DNA from: Bacteroidales bacterium
GTDB taxonomy: Bacteria; Bacteroidota; Bacteroidia; Bacteroidales; UBA932
Length of the DNA: 48,702 nucleotides
Assembly (NCBI GenBank): GCA_017558775.1
Contig: JAFYTP010000032.1
Span: 1 to 48,702, forward strand
Direction of reading: 5' to 3'
The notes beneath the pieces were generated by a model. It was given only the letters and a program-made list of their open reading frames with translations, was not told the origin of the DNA and searched no databases. The position numbers and the translations under genes were made by a program. How positions within the stretch are numbered: position 1 is the stretch's first letter; the number at the start of each line of letters is the position of its first letter. Of this stretch, positions 34,253-43,412 are shown one piece after another.

Positions 34253-35752
34253 CTAAAAATCTTTTTCTTCGTTATATCCATTAAAAGTAACATCCATCTC
34301 GTTGGAAACACCTTGTCCTTTCAGACAGACTTCTAAGTCTTTCTGCAGTTTGTGCTTTCCGTCAGAAGCCGTAACGGTGAACAGTTCGGTATAGTCTTCC
34401 AATTCCTCATTTCTTTCTTTGGGAATGAGGGTCCAACCATAAAGCCAAAATCGGGAATCAGTTCCTTTCGAAGACTCAACGGTCACATCGACGACGCAAT
34501 CAAACTTCCGGATGACGAATTCAACCTCCTTTACATAATCATTTGATCCGAAAATGATGGGGGAAGTGACATAAAGGTGAGGAACATAGACATGGGAGAA
34601 ATGGTACGCATACCATACCGTTGCATTTCCATCCGTCGTTTCGCCTCTCTTACCGATTAACGTAATTTCGTCTCCGTCTTCAAAATAGAAGCGGCTGTAG
34701 CCAGTGTACTCCGGGTCGCGAACAGAATCGACATAGATGGAACCGGTTCCATCGTTAAGATAGAAACTTCCTTTGTCCAGATCAGCGCGCTCTACCTTTC
34801 CGGTCAGTTTATACCAGTCATCACCGACTTCTTTTTCGACGAACTGGGCTACCGTAAGCGGTTCAATGGCATTGGGATCGTCCGTCCAGTTCAATCCATC
34901 CTTTACAATCTTATTGAGTTTACCGGCGACGAAGGACTTACCCTTGGTGTTGCGAATGGTTGTGATCTTGGAGTCCGTGGTGACCGTAAGTGTCAACGAG
35001 GTCGCCTCGACCGGGATGATGTTGTACCAGAGCTGGAAGTCCCGGGCGCTGGGAGCCTTGCCTTTCGGGAAGGTGATGACAATGGAATTGTAAGTGCGGC
35101 CTCTCGTTTCAATGGCCCCGTCATAAAAATCGACCTCGTCCGAAGCAATATCTCCTCCCTCCACGGTCAAGGTCGCGGACGTGAGGGGCTCATCAAGGTC
35201 GCTGGTCAGGTGAAAATAGACGATGGAAGTAAGACGGTCCATCGGAATGACAATGTCTCCTCCGTCCGGATTCTCGCCGAAAAGCACGTTCTCATACGTC
35301 ACGTGACCGATCATCAGGTCGTAGAGGGAATTGTATTCATTACCGACTTGGTTCCTGTATTGTTGGAATTCGTGATTCCCACCTCCGGGATACAATCCGC
35401 GATAATGATATACCCCCGGAATATCTCCACCATAAGCGTATTCCTTCGGAGTAACGAAGGCACTTCCATTCCAATCGGCATCCGAATTAAAATCATAATC
35501 GGGAACATCTTCTCCTTCTTTGGTTGCCGTTACCCAGATTCTGTCCCCTATCTCCCAATTGGCATAGAAGGATTTATCATCCTTGGTTGTGAAAGTGGCT
35601 TTCGTTTCATCGTCCTGGACAAAGGCAGAGAAACGGAGGGCCTTCATTTCGGGAGCATTTTCCGTTACCAGGGTCTTGGCCTCCCTGTTACAAGCAGTGA
35701 ATGCCATCGCCGCTACGGCGATAAGCATCAAAGAATTGACAGTCTTTTTCAT
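34253..35752 (-). CDS. Fimbrillin-like lipoprotein with OB-fold-like segment
   Basis: This 499-residue lipoprotein has a signal peptide ending AFTAC (Cys21). Residues about 35-290 look like a fimbrillin domain: LRFSAFVQDDETKATFTTKDDK, WEIGDRIWV, PMDRLTSIVYFHLTS and the KGKSFVAGKLNKI stretch. Residues about 300-400 (WYKLTGKVERADLDKGSFYLNDGTGSIYVDSV) resemble a bacterial OB-fold as seen in other Bacteroidales surface proteins. It ends TFNGYNEEKDF, a motif shared in part with its neighbour. It is the first lipoprotein of the operon and follows the small peptide gene by 13 bases. Confidence 0.78.
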   Translation of the reverse strand: MKKTVNSLMLIAVAAMAFTACNREAKTLVTENAPEMKALRFSAFVQDDETKATFTTKDDKSFYANWEIGDRIWVTATKEGEDVPDYDFNSDADWNGSAFVTPKEYAYGGDIPGVYHYRGLYPGGGNHEFQQYRNQVGNEYNSLYDLMIGHVTYENVLFGENPDGGDIVIPMDRLTSIVYFHLTSDLDEPLTSATLTVEGGDIASDEVDFYDGAIETRGRTYNSIVITFPKGKAPSARDFQLWYNIIPVEATSLTLTVTTDSKITTIRNTKGKSFVAGKLNKIVKDGLNWTDDPNAIEPLTVAQFVEKEVGDDWYKLTGKVERADLDKGSFYLNDGTGSIYVDSVRDPEYTGYSRFYFEDGDEITLIGKRGETTDGNATVWYAYHFSHVYVPHLYVTSPIIFGSNDYVKEVEFVIRKFDCVVDVTVESSKGTDSRFWLYGWTLIPKERNEELEDYTELFTVTASDGKHKLQKDLEVCLKGQGVSNEMDVTFNGYNEEKDF

Positions 35753-35765
35753 AGCTTGGAACTAG

Positions 35766-35909
35766 TTAAGACCAGTCATCAGAATCATCCTCGACATCAT
35801 CTCCTTTGATGTCTTGGAGTCCTCCTACTCCTCCACTGAGGATTGTCTCTTCGATACACACGAAGAGGAGCTCCGTCTCCGGAGCTTCATAGACTAATTT
35901 TTTTATCAT
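35766..35909 (-). CDS. 47-residue peptide heading the fimbrillin-like operon
   Basis: This small ORF begins MIKKLVYEAPETELL, has a Gly-rich centre (SGGVGG) and ends in an acidic tail (DDVEDDSDDWS). There is no signal peptide. The layout (basic start, E-T-E-L core, small-residue patch, acidic end) is one I associate with short peptides before surface-lipoprotein operons in Bacteroidales; that is a recollection of pattern, not a match. It lies 40 bases below a promoter and 13 bases before the first lipoprotein gene, so it should be translated from the same mRNA. Its role is unknown. Confidence 0.65.
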   Translation of the reverse strand: MIKKLVYEAPETELLFVCIEETILSGGVGGLQDIKGDDVEDDSDDWS

Positions 35910-35948
35910 AAAAGAAATAGGTTTAGTCTTAGTTTTAATTATTTTAAA

Positions 35949-35980
35949 CGAATTTAAAATGCTTTCATGAATAAAACAAG
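35949..35980 (-). promoter_or_regulatory. Promoter of the fimbrillin-like operon
   Basis: On the reverse strand CTTG (35977-35980), 20 bases, then TAAATTCG (35949-35956), one base off consensus. The 47-residue ORF starts 40 bases below. Confidence 0.6.
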
Positions 35981-35985
35981 AATAA

Positions 35986-36009
35986 TATGTAAATGGTACA
36001 ATTTACATA
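35986..36009. repeat. Perfect 9-bp inverted repeat, possible operator
   Basis: TATGTAAAT (35986-35994), six-base spacer, ATTTACATA (36001-36009). It sits five bases upstream of the -33 box of the fimbrillin-like operon and just past the purine-operon terminator, which suits a regulator site. No T-tract follows, so it is not itself a terminator. Confidence 0.5.
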
Positions 36010-36010
36010 C

Positions 36011-36059
36011 AAAAAATCCGGGTACCCATCCTCTTCCAATGAAGATTAGGGGCACCCGG
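36011..36059 (-). terminator. Terminator of the purine operon
   Basis: On the reverse strand CCGGGT (from 36059) pairs with ACCCGG (to 36018), with further imperfect pairing inside, then six T (36016 to 36011). It lies about 40 bases after the folD stop. Confidence 0.82.
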
Positions 36060-36095
36060 CCTATTTAAGTGAATGTAACTAGTGCGTTTCGAGGG

Positions 36096-36950
36096 CTATG
36101 CTTTCTGCCGCGCGAGGAAGCAGGCGATGGTGTTTTTCATCAGCATTGCGATGGTCATCGGACCTACGCCGCCCGGAACGGGCGTGATCCAGGATGCGAC
36201 CGGCTCGGCGGAAGCGTAATCTACGTCGCCACAGAGTTTACCTTCCGCGTTGCGGTTCATACCAACGTCGATGACGATGGCGCCCGGCTTGACCATGTCG
36301 CCGGTCACGAGGCCGGCCTTGCCCACGGCCACGACCAGCACATCGGCAGTCCGGCAGACGGCGCCGAGATCGGCGGTGCGGGAATGGGCGATGGTCACCG
36401 TGGCGTTGCGGTCCAGGAGGAGCTTCGCCATCGGCTTGCCCACGATGTTGCTGCGGCCCACGACAACGGCGTTCTTGCCTTTCAGGTCGACACCTACCGT
36501 GTCCAGCATCCGCATGACGCCGGCCGGCGTACACGGGACGATGCAGTCCTTGCCCAACCAGAGGTTGGCCACGTTGCCCGGGTGGAAACCGTCCACGTCC
36601 TTTTCACGGACGATGGTGTCGATGACCATCTCCTCATTGATGTGTTTCGGCAGCGGCAGCTGGACAAGAATGCCGTCCACGGCGGGATCCTCGTTCAGTG
36701 CCCGGATTTTGCCCAGGAGCTCTTCCTCGGCGATATCGGCGGGCAGTTCCACCAGCTGGGACTCCATGCCGGTGTAGGCGGCCGCCTTCACCTTGTTGCG
36801 GACATAAACCTGGCTGGCGGGGTTCTCCCCCACGATGATGACCACAAGGCAGGGCTTGCGACCGTATTTCGCTTCCAGAGCGACGACTTCGTCGCGGACC
36901 TCGTCTTTCACGGCCGCGCTCAGCGCTTTTCCGTCAATGATTTTTCCCAT
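36096..36950 (-). CDS. folD: Bifunctional methylene-THF dehydrogenase / methenyl-THF cyclohydrolase
   Basis: This 284-residue cytosolic enzyme converts 5,10-methylene-THF to 10-formyl-THF with NADP+. The substrate motif YVRNKVKAA (catalytic Lys) and [13 protein letters not shown] are present, and the dinucleotide loop reads [13 protein letters not shown]. The C-terminal [13 protein letters not shown] is the family signature. It is the last gene of the pur operon, three bases after purD, and supplies the one-carbon donor for PurN and PurH. Confidence 0.96.
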   Translation of the reverse strand: MGKIIDGKALSAAVKDEVRDEVVALEAKYGRKPCLVVIIVGENPASQVYVRNKVKAAAYTGMESQLVELPADIAEEELLGKIRALNEDPAVDGILVQLPLPKHINEEMVIDTIVREKDVDGFHPGNVANLWLGKDCIVPCTPAGVMRMLDTVGVDLKGKNAVVVGRSNIVGKPMAKLLLDRNATVTIAHSRTADLGAVCRTADVLVVAVGKAGLVTGDMVKPGAIVIDVGMNRNAEGKLCGDVDYASAEPVASWITPVPGGVGPMTIAMLMKNTIACFLARQKA

Positions 36951-36953
36951 AGT

Positions 36954-38201
36954 CTATTCAAATGCGCAGTGCGCGATATCGTGTCGATAAAACAGGTTGT
37001 CACAGTCAATCTTCGCCACCTCGCGGTACACTTTCTCGCGGGCCTGGGCGATGGAGGGGCCTTCGGCGATGACCATCAAGACGCGGCCGCCGTTGGTGAC
37101 GAGCTGGCCGTCCTTGAAGGCGGTGCCCATGTGGGCGATGTGCGCATCGACCTGATCCAGGTTCTTGATGGCGAAGCCCTTCTGGTAGGAGCCCGGGTAA
37201 CCCTTGGAGGCCAGGACGACGCCCAGGGAGAAGCCGGTGCGCCAGACGGGGTCGTCGATTTCGCGTCCGGTGGCGACCGCCTCGAAGATGTCGTAAATGT
37301 CGCTTTCGAGCAGCGGGAGAACCACTTCCGTCTCCGGATCCCCGAAGCGGGCGTTGAACTCGATGACCTTGATACCCTGCGGGGTCTTCATCAGACCGCC
37401 GTACAGGACACCGGAAAGCGGGCAGCCTTCAGCCACCATCGCTTCCGCGGCCTTGCACATGATCTCCTTGTAGGCGAATTCCTTGTCGGCGGGCGTAATG
37501 AACGGCAGGCCGGTATACGCACCCATACCGCCGGTATTCGGGCCCTTGTCGCCGTCAAAGGCGCGCTTGTGGTCCTGGGACAGCGGCATCGGATAGACGC
37601 GCTTTCCATCGACAAAGCAGAGGAAGGAGAATTCCGGTCCGGTCAGGAAATCCTCGACCACCACACGGCCCTGGCCAAAAGTATGGTCCAGGAGCATGTC
37701 GGCAAGCGCTTTCTTCGCCTCCTCGAGGTCCTGCGCGATCACCACGCCCTTTCCGGCAGCCAGACCGTCGTACTTGAGCACGGCCGGGAACGGACGGGCG
37801 GAGACATAGGCCAAGGCCTCGTCATAGTCGGAGAAAGCCTTGTAGGACGCCGTAGGAATGCCGTATTTTTCCATGAGCCGCTTGGCGAACTCCTTGGAAC
37901 TCTCGATGGCGGTGGCGGCCTTCGTGTGGCCGAACACCTTCAGGCCCGCGGCGCGGAAAACGTCGGTGATGCCGACGGCGAGCGCCGCTTCCGGCCCCAC
38001 GACCGTGAGGTCCACCCCGTTCTCCAGGGCGAAGGCCTTCAGTCCTTCGACATCCGTGTCCTTGAGCGGTACGTTCTCCGCCGTAAGGCCGATGCCGGCG
38101 TTGCCGGGGGCGCAGTAGATCTTTTCAACCTGCGGGCTGCGGCTCAGGGCATCCACGATGGCATGCTCGCGGCCGCCTCCCCCTATAACCAAGACTTTCA
38201 T
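36954..38201 (-). CDS. purD: Phosphoribosylamine-glycine ligase (GARS)
   Basis: This 415-residue ATP-grasp enzyme joins glycine to phosphoribosylamine. The N-terminal domain starts MKVLVIGGGGREHAI and the ATP-grasp region has PAVLKYDGLAAGKGVVIA and VVEDFLTGPEFSFLCFVDG. NTGGMGAYTG and EFNARFGDPETEVVLP are further signature stretches. Length and domains are complete. It lies three bases from both purH and folD. Confidence 0.97.
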   Translation of the reverse strand: MKVLVIGGGGREHAIVDALSRSPQVEKIYCAPGNAGIGLTAENVPLKDTDVEGLKAFALENGVDLTVVGPEAALAVGITDVFRAAGLKVFGHTKAATAIESSKEFAKRLMEKYGIPTASYKAFSDYDEALAYVSARPFPAVLKYDGLAAGKGVVIAQDLEEAKKALADMLLDHTFGQGRVVVEDFLTGPEFSFLCFVDGKRVYPMPLSQDHKRAFDGDKGPNTGGMGAYTGLPFITPADKEFAYKEIMCKAAEAMVAEGCPLSGVLYGGLMKTPQGIKVIEFNARFGDPETEVVLPLLESDIYDIFEAVATGREIDDPVWRTGFSLGVVLASKGYPGSYQKGFAIKNLDQVDAHIAHMGTAFKDGQLVTNGGRVLMVIAEGPSIAQAREKVYREVAKIDCDNLFYRHDIAHCAFE

Positions 38202-38204
38202 ATT

Positions 38205-39730
<1,526 letters not shown>

Positions 39731-39734
<4 letters not shown>

Positions 39735-40294
39735 TTTATCAATTTTGCTATGGTTTCAATATACAGTGCGTGTTCGATTTTCTGGCCGATGCGGTGCACT
39801 TCGGCGGGGTCGTTCCCGTCGTAGTCGAAGGCCCGCTGGGCGATGATCTTACCCCCGTCCAGGTCGGCATTGACCCAATGGATGGTGATGCCGTATACTT
39901 TGACGCCGTAGGCGACGGCGTCTTCCACGGCGTGGGCGCCCTTGAAGGAAGGGAGCAGGGACGGATGGATATTGATGATGCGGCCTTCATAGGCCTTGAG
40001 GAGCGTGTCCCCGACGATGCGCATATAGCCCGCCAGGCACACCAGGTCGATGTTTTTGGCGTCCAGCACCTTTACGATCTCCGCCTCGAAGGCCGCCTTG
40101 TTGGCATAAGCCTTGGGCGAGAAGACGAAGGTCTCGATCCCGTAACGGGCCGCCTTTTCGATGACGGCCGCACCGGGCTTGTCGCACACCATCACGGCCA
40201 CCTCGGCATCCAGGACACCGTCGGCGCAAGCGCGGGCGATGGCCTCGAAGTTCGTGCCGGTCCCGCTCGCGAAAACCGCTAACTGCTTTTTCAT
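39731..40294 (-). CDS. purN: Phosphoribosylglycinamide formyltransferase (GART)
   Basis: This 187-residue enzyme transfers formyl from 10-formyl-THF to GAR. It opens [14 protein letters not shown] and has the catalytic stretch [19 protein letters not shown] (Asn and His) followed by [14 protein letters not shown] with the catalytic Asp. It is the folate-dependent type; no formate-dependent PurT is seen. It overlaps both purM and purH by four bases. Confidence 0.96.
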
Positions 40295-41322
40295 TTCAGG
40301 ACGATGTTAACCCCGGGAACATCCGTGACCTTGCCGATAACGGCGGCCTTCTCCCCGCAGCTTTCCAGGATGGCGATGGCCTTGTCCGCCTCGGAAGCGT
40401 CCACGACGGCGACCATGCCGATGCCCATGTTGAAGATGTTGAACATCTCCCGGTGCGGGACATTCCCCCACTTCTCCAGCATCTGGAAGACCGGGAGGAT
40501 CTCCCAGGTACCCTCGTAGATTTCGAGGCCCTGGCCTTCGTGCAGGACGCGCGGAATGTTCTCGTCGAAACCGCCGCCGGTGATGTGGCAGATACCGTGG
40601 ACATCGCACTGGCGGATCACCTGCAGCATCTGCTTGACATAAATCTTGGTCGGGGTGAGCAGCACCTCACCGAGCTTCCGGCAACCGAACTCCGGAATGG
40701 AATCCTCATAGTTCAGGCCCGCGTCTGCCACGATCTTACGCACGAGGCTGAAGCCGTTGGAGTGCACACCGCTGGAGGCCACGCCCACCAGGACGTCGCC
40801 CGCCTTGACCTTGGAACCGTCGATGAGTTTGGACTTCTCCACGACGCCCGTGGTGTAACCGGCGATGTCGTATTCACCGTCGGAATACATGCCCGGCATC
40901 TCGGCGGTTTCGCCGCCCACGAGGGCGCAACCCGCCTGCCGGCAGCCTTCCGCCACACCCGCGACGATCGCCTCGATCTTGGCCGGAATATTGTGTCCGA
41001 CGGCCACATAGTCGAGGAAAATCAGGGGTTCGGCGCCCTGGGCGAGGACATCGTTGACGCACATCGCCACGGCGTCGATGCCGATGGTGTCGTGCTTGTC
41101 CATCGCGAAGGCGATCTTGAGCTTGGTGCCCACGCCGTCGGTACCGCTCACGAGGACCGGTTCCTTGACGTTCAGGGCGGAGAGGTCGAACATGCCGCCG
41201 AAGGAGCCGATGTTTCCCATCGATCCGATCCGGCTGGTGGAAGCGACGTGCTGTTTGATGCGGCGGACCACTTCGTAGCCCGCTTCCAGGTTCACGCCTG
41301 CCTTTTCATAAGTCTTGGCCAT
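40291..41322 (-). CDS. purM: Phosphoribosylformylglycinamidine cyclo-ligase (AIRS)
   Basis: This 343-residue enzyme closes the imidazole ring to give AIR. The N-terminal motif [15 protein letters not shown], the ATP-site [14 protein letters not shown] and [11 protein letters not shown] are all present, as is [15 protein letters not shown]. It is complete. Five bases separate it from purF and its stop overlaps the purN start. Confidence 0.97.
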   Translation of the reverse strand: MAKTYEKAGVNLEAGYEVVRRIKQHVASTSRIGSMGNIGSFGGMFDLSALNVKEPVLVSGTDGVGTKLKIAFAMDKHDTIGIDAVAMCVNDVLAQGAEPLIFLDYVAVGHNIPAKIEAIVAGVAEGCRQAGCALVGGETAEMPGMYSDGEYDIAGYTTGVVEKSKLIDGSKVKAGDVLVGVASSGVHSNGFSLVRKIVADAGLNYEDSIPEFGCRKLGEVLLTPTKIYVKQMLQVIRQCDVHGICHITGGGFDENIPRVLHEGQGLEIYEGTWEILPVFQMLEKWGNVPHREMFNIFNMGIGMVAVVDASEADKAIAILESCGEKAAVIGKVTDVPGVNIVLK

Positions 41323-41326
41323 ATTG

Positions 41327-42682
41327 CTAGTCGTTGATTTCTTCGTCGTACAAAAGCGTGGGATACTCGCCGGTGAAACAGGCCTGGCAAGGGTCGGCGC
41401 AGCCGAAGGCGGAATCGCGCGTGGATTCCGGGCTCAGGTAGCCCAGGGAATCGGCGCCGATCGCCTGACGCGCCTCTTCCAGGGTGCGGTGCGAGCAGAG
41501 CAGTTCTTCGGGCGTAGAGGTGTCTACACCGTAGTGGCAAGTGAAACGCATCATCGGGCTGGCGATACGCACGTGGACCTCCGTCGCGCCCGCTTCGCGG
41601 AGCAGGCGGACAATCTTGAGGGAGGTGGTGCCGCGGACGATGGAGTCGTCCACCAGCACGATGCGCTTGCCCTTCACGATGCTGTACACCGGGGACAGTT
41701 TCATCTTCACGCCCAGTTCACGCATCGATTGGACCGGTTCGATGAAGGTACGGCCCACGTATTTGTGCTTCACGAGACCCATCTCGTACGGGATGCCGCT
41801 TTCCTCGGCATAACCCATCGCAGCGCTGAGGCTGGATTCAGGGACACCCACGACGATATCGGCCTCCACCGGGCACTCCCGATACAGGCGGCGGCCCGCT
41901 TCCTTGCGGTAAGCGTGGACGTTGCAACCGTCGATGTCACTGTCGGGACGGGCGAAATAGATGTATTCCATGCCGCACATCCGGTGCTTGCAGTATTTGG
42001 AGAAGATGGTGCTGCGGATGCCGTGATGGTCGAGGGAAACGATCTCGCCCGGACGGACGTCACGGACGAACTCGGCGCCCATGATGCCGAAGGCGCAGGA
42101 CTCGCTGCTCACCACATAACCGTCACCGATCTTGCCGATGCACAAGGGCTTGATGCCGTATTTGTCGCGGCAGGCGTAGATGCGGTTCTTGGTCATGATC
42201 ACGAAGGTGAAACCGCCTTCCATCATATTGAGGGCCTTCACGATGTTCTGGATACGGTCCTCGCTCGCGCTCTTCTTGATCAGGTGCGCCAGGAGTTCTG
42301 CGTCGGTATCGGTCTGGAAGATGGTACCACGCTTCTCGAGATACTGGGCAATCTGCTTGGAGTTCACGAGGTTACCGTCGCTCGCCACGGCGAAATCGCC
42401 GGTGCAGTGGCGGAAGAAGAAGGGACCGACGTTGTCCAGGCCGGAACGGGAGGCATTGGCATACTTGACGCAGCCGATGCCCAGGCTGCCTTTCAGCTTG
42501 CCCACCTGGCCATTGTTGAAGACCTCGTTCAGCAGGCCCAGACCGCGATAGCGGTGGGATTCGCCCTTCTCGTCGAAGGTGGCGATACCGCCGCCTTCCT
42601 GGCCGCGGTGCTGGAGGTTATGCAGTCCGTAATAGAGATATGTCGAGGCGTCCGGGACGCCGTAAACAGCAAGTACACCCAT
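41327..42682 (-). CDS. purF: Amidophosphoribosyltransferase with degenerate glutaminase site
   Basis: This 451-residue protein starts the purine pathway by aminating PRPP. The C-terminal phosphoribosyltransferase domain is intact ([19 protein letters not shown]) and the Cys cluster typical of the Fe-S form is present ([14 protein letters not shown]). The N-terminal Ntn glutaminase is odd. It starts MGVLAVYG where the family has (M)CGV-G-YG, so the nucleophile Cys is missing; the first Cys is residue 71. The conserved Arg in GHxRY is Lys73 and the Asn in HNGNLVN is Asp102. No alternative upstream start restores Cys: an in-frame stop lies 18 bases up. Ammonia-dependent activity or a second PurF elsewhere are both possible. 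Confidence 0.9.
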   Translation of the reverse strand: MGVLAVYGVPDASTYLYYGLHNLQHRGQEGGGIATFDEKGESHRYRGLGLLNEVFNNGQVGKLKGSLGIGCVKYANASRSGLDNVGPFFFRHCTGDFAVASDGNLVNSKQIAQYLEKRGTIFQTDTDAELLAHLIKKSASEDRIQNIVKALNMMEGGFTFVIMTKNRIYACRDKYGIKPLCIGKIGDGYVVSSESCAFGIMGAEFVRDVRPGEIVSLDHHGIRSTIFSKYCKHRMCGMEYIYFARPDSDIDGCNVHAYRKEAGRRLYRECPVEADIVVGVPESSLSAAMGYAEESGIPYEMGLVKHKYVGRTFIEPVQSMRELGVKMKLSPVYSIVKGKRIVLVDDSIVRGTTSLKIVRLLREAGATEVHVRIASPMMRFTCHYGVDTSTPEELLCSHRTLEEARQAIGADSLGYLSPESTRDSAFGCADPCQACFTGEYPTLLYDEEIND

Positions 42683-42686
42683 CTTC

Positions 42687-43412
42687 TTATTCCACTCCTA
42701 AAGCTTGTTTCAACCTATTCAGGACGGTCTTGTAGGAATCCGTCACATCGCCGAGATCCAGACGGAAACGGTCCTTGTCCAGCCGCTCCCCCGTCGCCTC
42801 GTCCCACATCCGGCAGGTATCCGGGCTGATCTCATCGGAAATGATGATCTCGCCGCTGTCAGCCGCCCGGCCGAACTCGAACTTGATGTCCACCAGTTCG
42901 ATGCCCGCCTTGTGCAGAAGATCCGTCAGCAGCTTGCCCGCGCGACGGACGGTATCGTACATCGCGTCCAGTTCCTGATACGTGGCGATGCCCAGCGCGA
43001 CGGCCTGGTCCCGGTTGATGAGCGGGTCGCCGAGCTCGTCGTTGTTGTAGACCAGGTCCAGGATGGAGTTCGCCGGCTTGAAACCGTCCTCCACGCCCAG
43101 CTTCAGGGCGAGGGAGCCGGAAATCCGGTTGTGGAACACCACCTCCAGGGGGATGATCTCGATCTTGCGGCACAGCTGCTCGCGCTCTCCCAGGAAGCGG
43201 ACGAAGTGGGTTTCCACTCCGTTGTCGTTGAGATAGCCCAGCAGCAGGGCGGAGATTTCGTTGTCCAGGATGCCCTTTCCGGCGAAGCGGGCCCGCTTGA
43301 CGCCGTGGAAGGCGGTGGTCACATCCTTATATCGGAAGATGACCATACAAGGATCGTCGGTGGAGAAGACTTGTTTCTCGTTACCGTTGAAGAGGAGCTT
43401 GTCCTTGATCAT
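42687..43412 (-). CDS. purC: SAICAR synthetase
   Basis: This 241-residue enzyme ligates aspartate to CAIR using ATP. The N-terminus KLLFNGNEKQVFSTDDP is the phosphate-binding strand pair; PLEVVFHNRISGSLA, LVDIKFEFGR and DEISPDTCRMWD are signature motifs. Length matches the compact bacterial form. It abuts purL directly and is four bases from purF. Confidence 0.96.
   Translation of the reverse strand: MIKDKLLFNGNEKQVFSTDDPCMVIFRYKDVTTAFHGVKRARFAGKGILDNEISALLLGYLNDNGVETHFVRFLGEREQLCRKIEIIPLEVVFHNRISGSLALKLGVEDGFKPANSILDLVYNNDELGDPLINRDQAVALGIATYQELDAMYDTVRRAGKLLTDLLHKAGIELVDIKFEFGRAADSGEIIISDEISPDTCRMWDEATGERLDKDRFRLDLGDVTDSYKTVLNRLKQALGVE

Noticed and set aside
31804-35909. Phase-variable promoter inversion at the fimbrillin-like operon
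   Set aside because: The 9-base inverted repeat at 35986-36009 encloses only six bases and lies outside the promoter, and no recombinase gene is near, so an invertible segment is not supported.
42683-42705. Upstream start that would give PurF its N-terminal Cys
   Set aside because: The in-frame codons upstream have no Cys and meet a stop after six codons; the purC stop also lies here.
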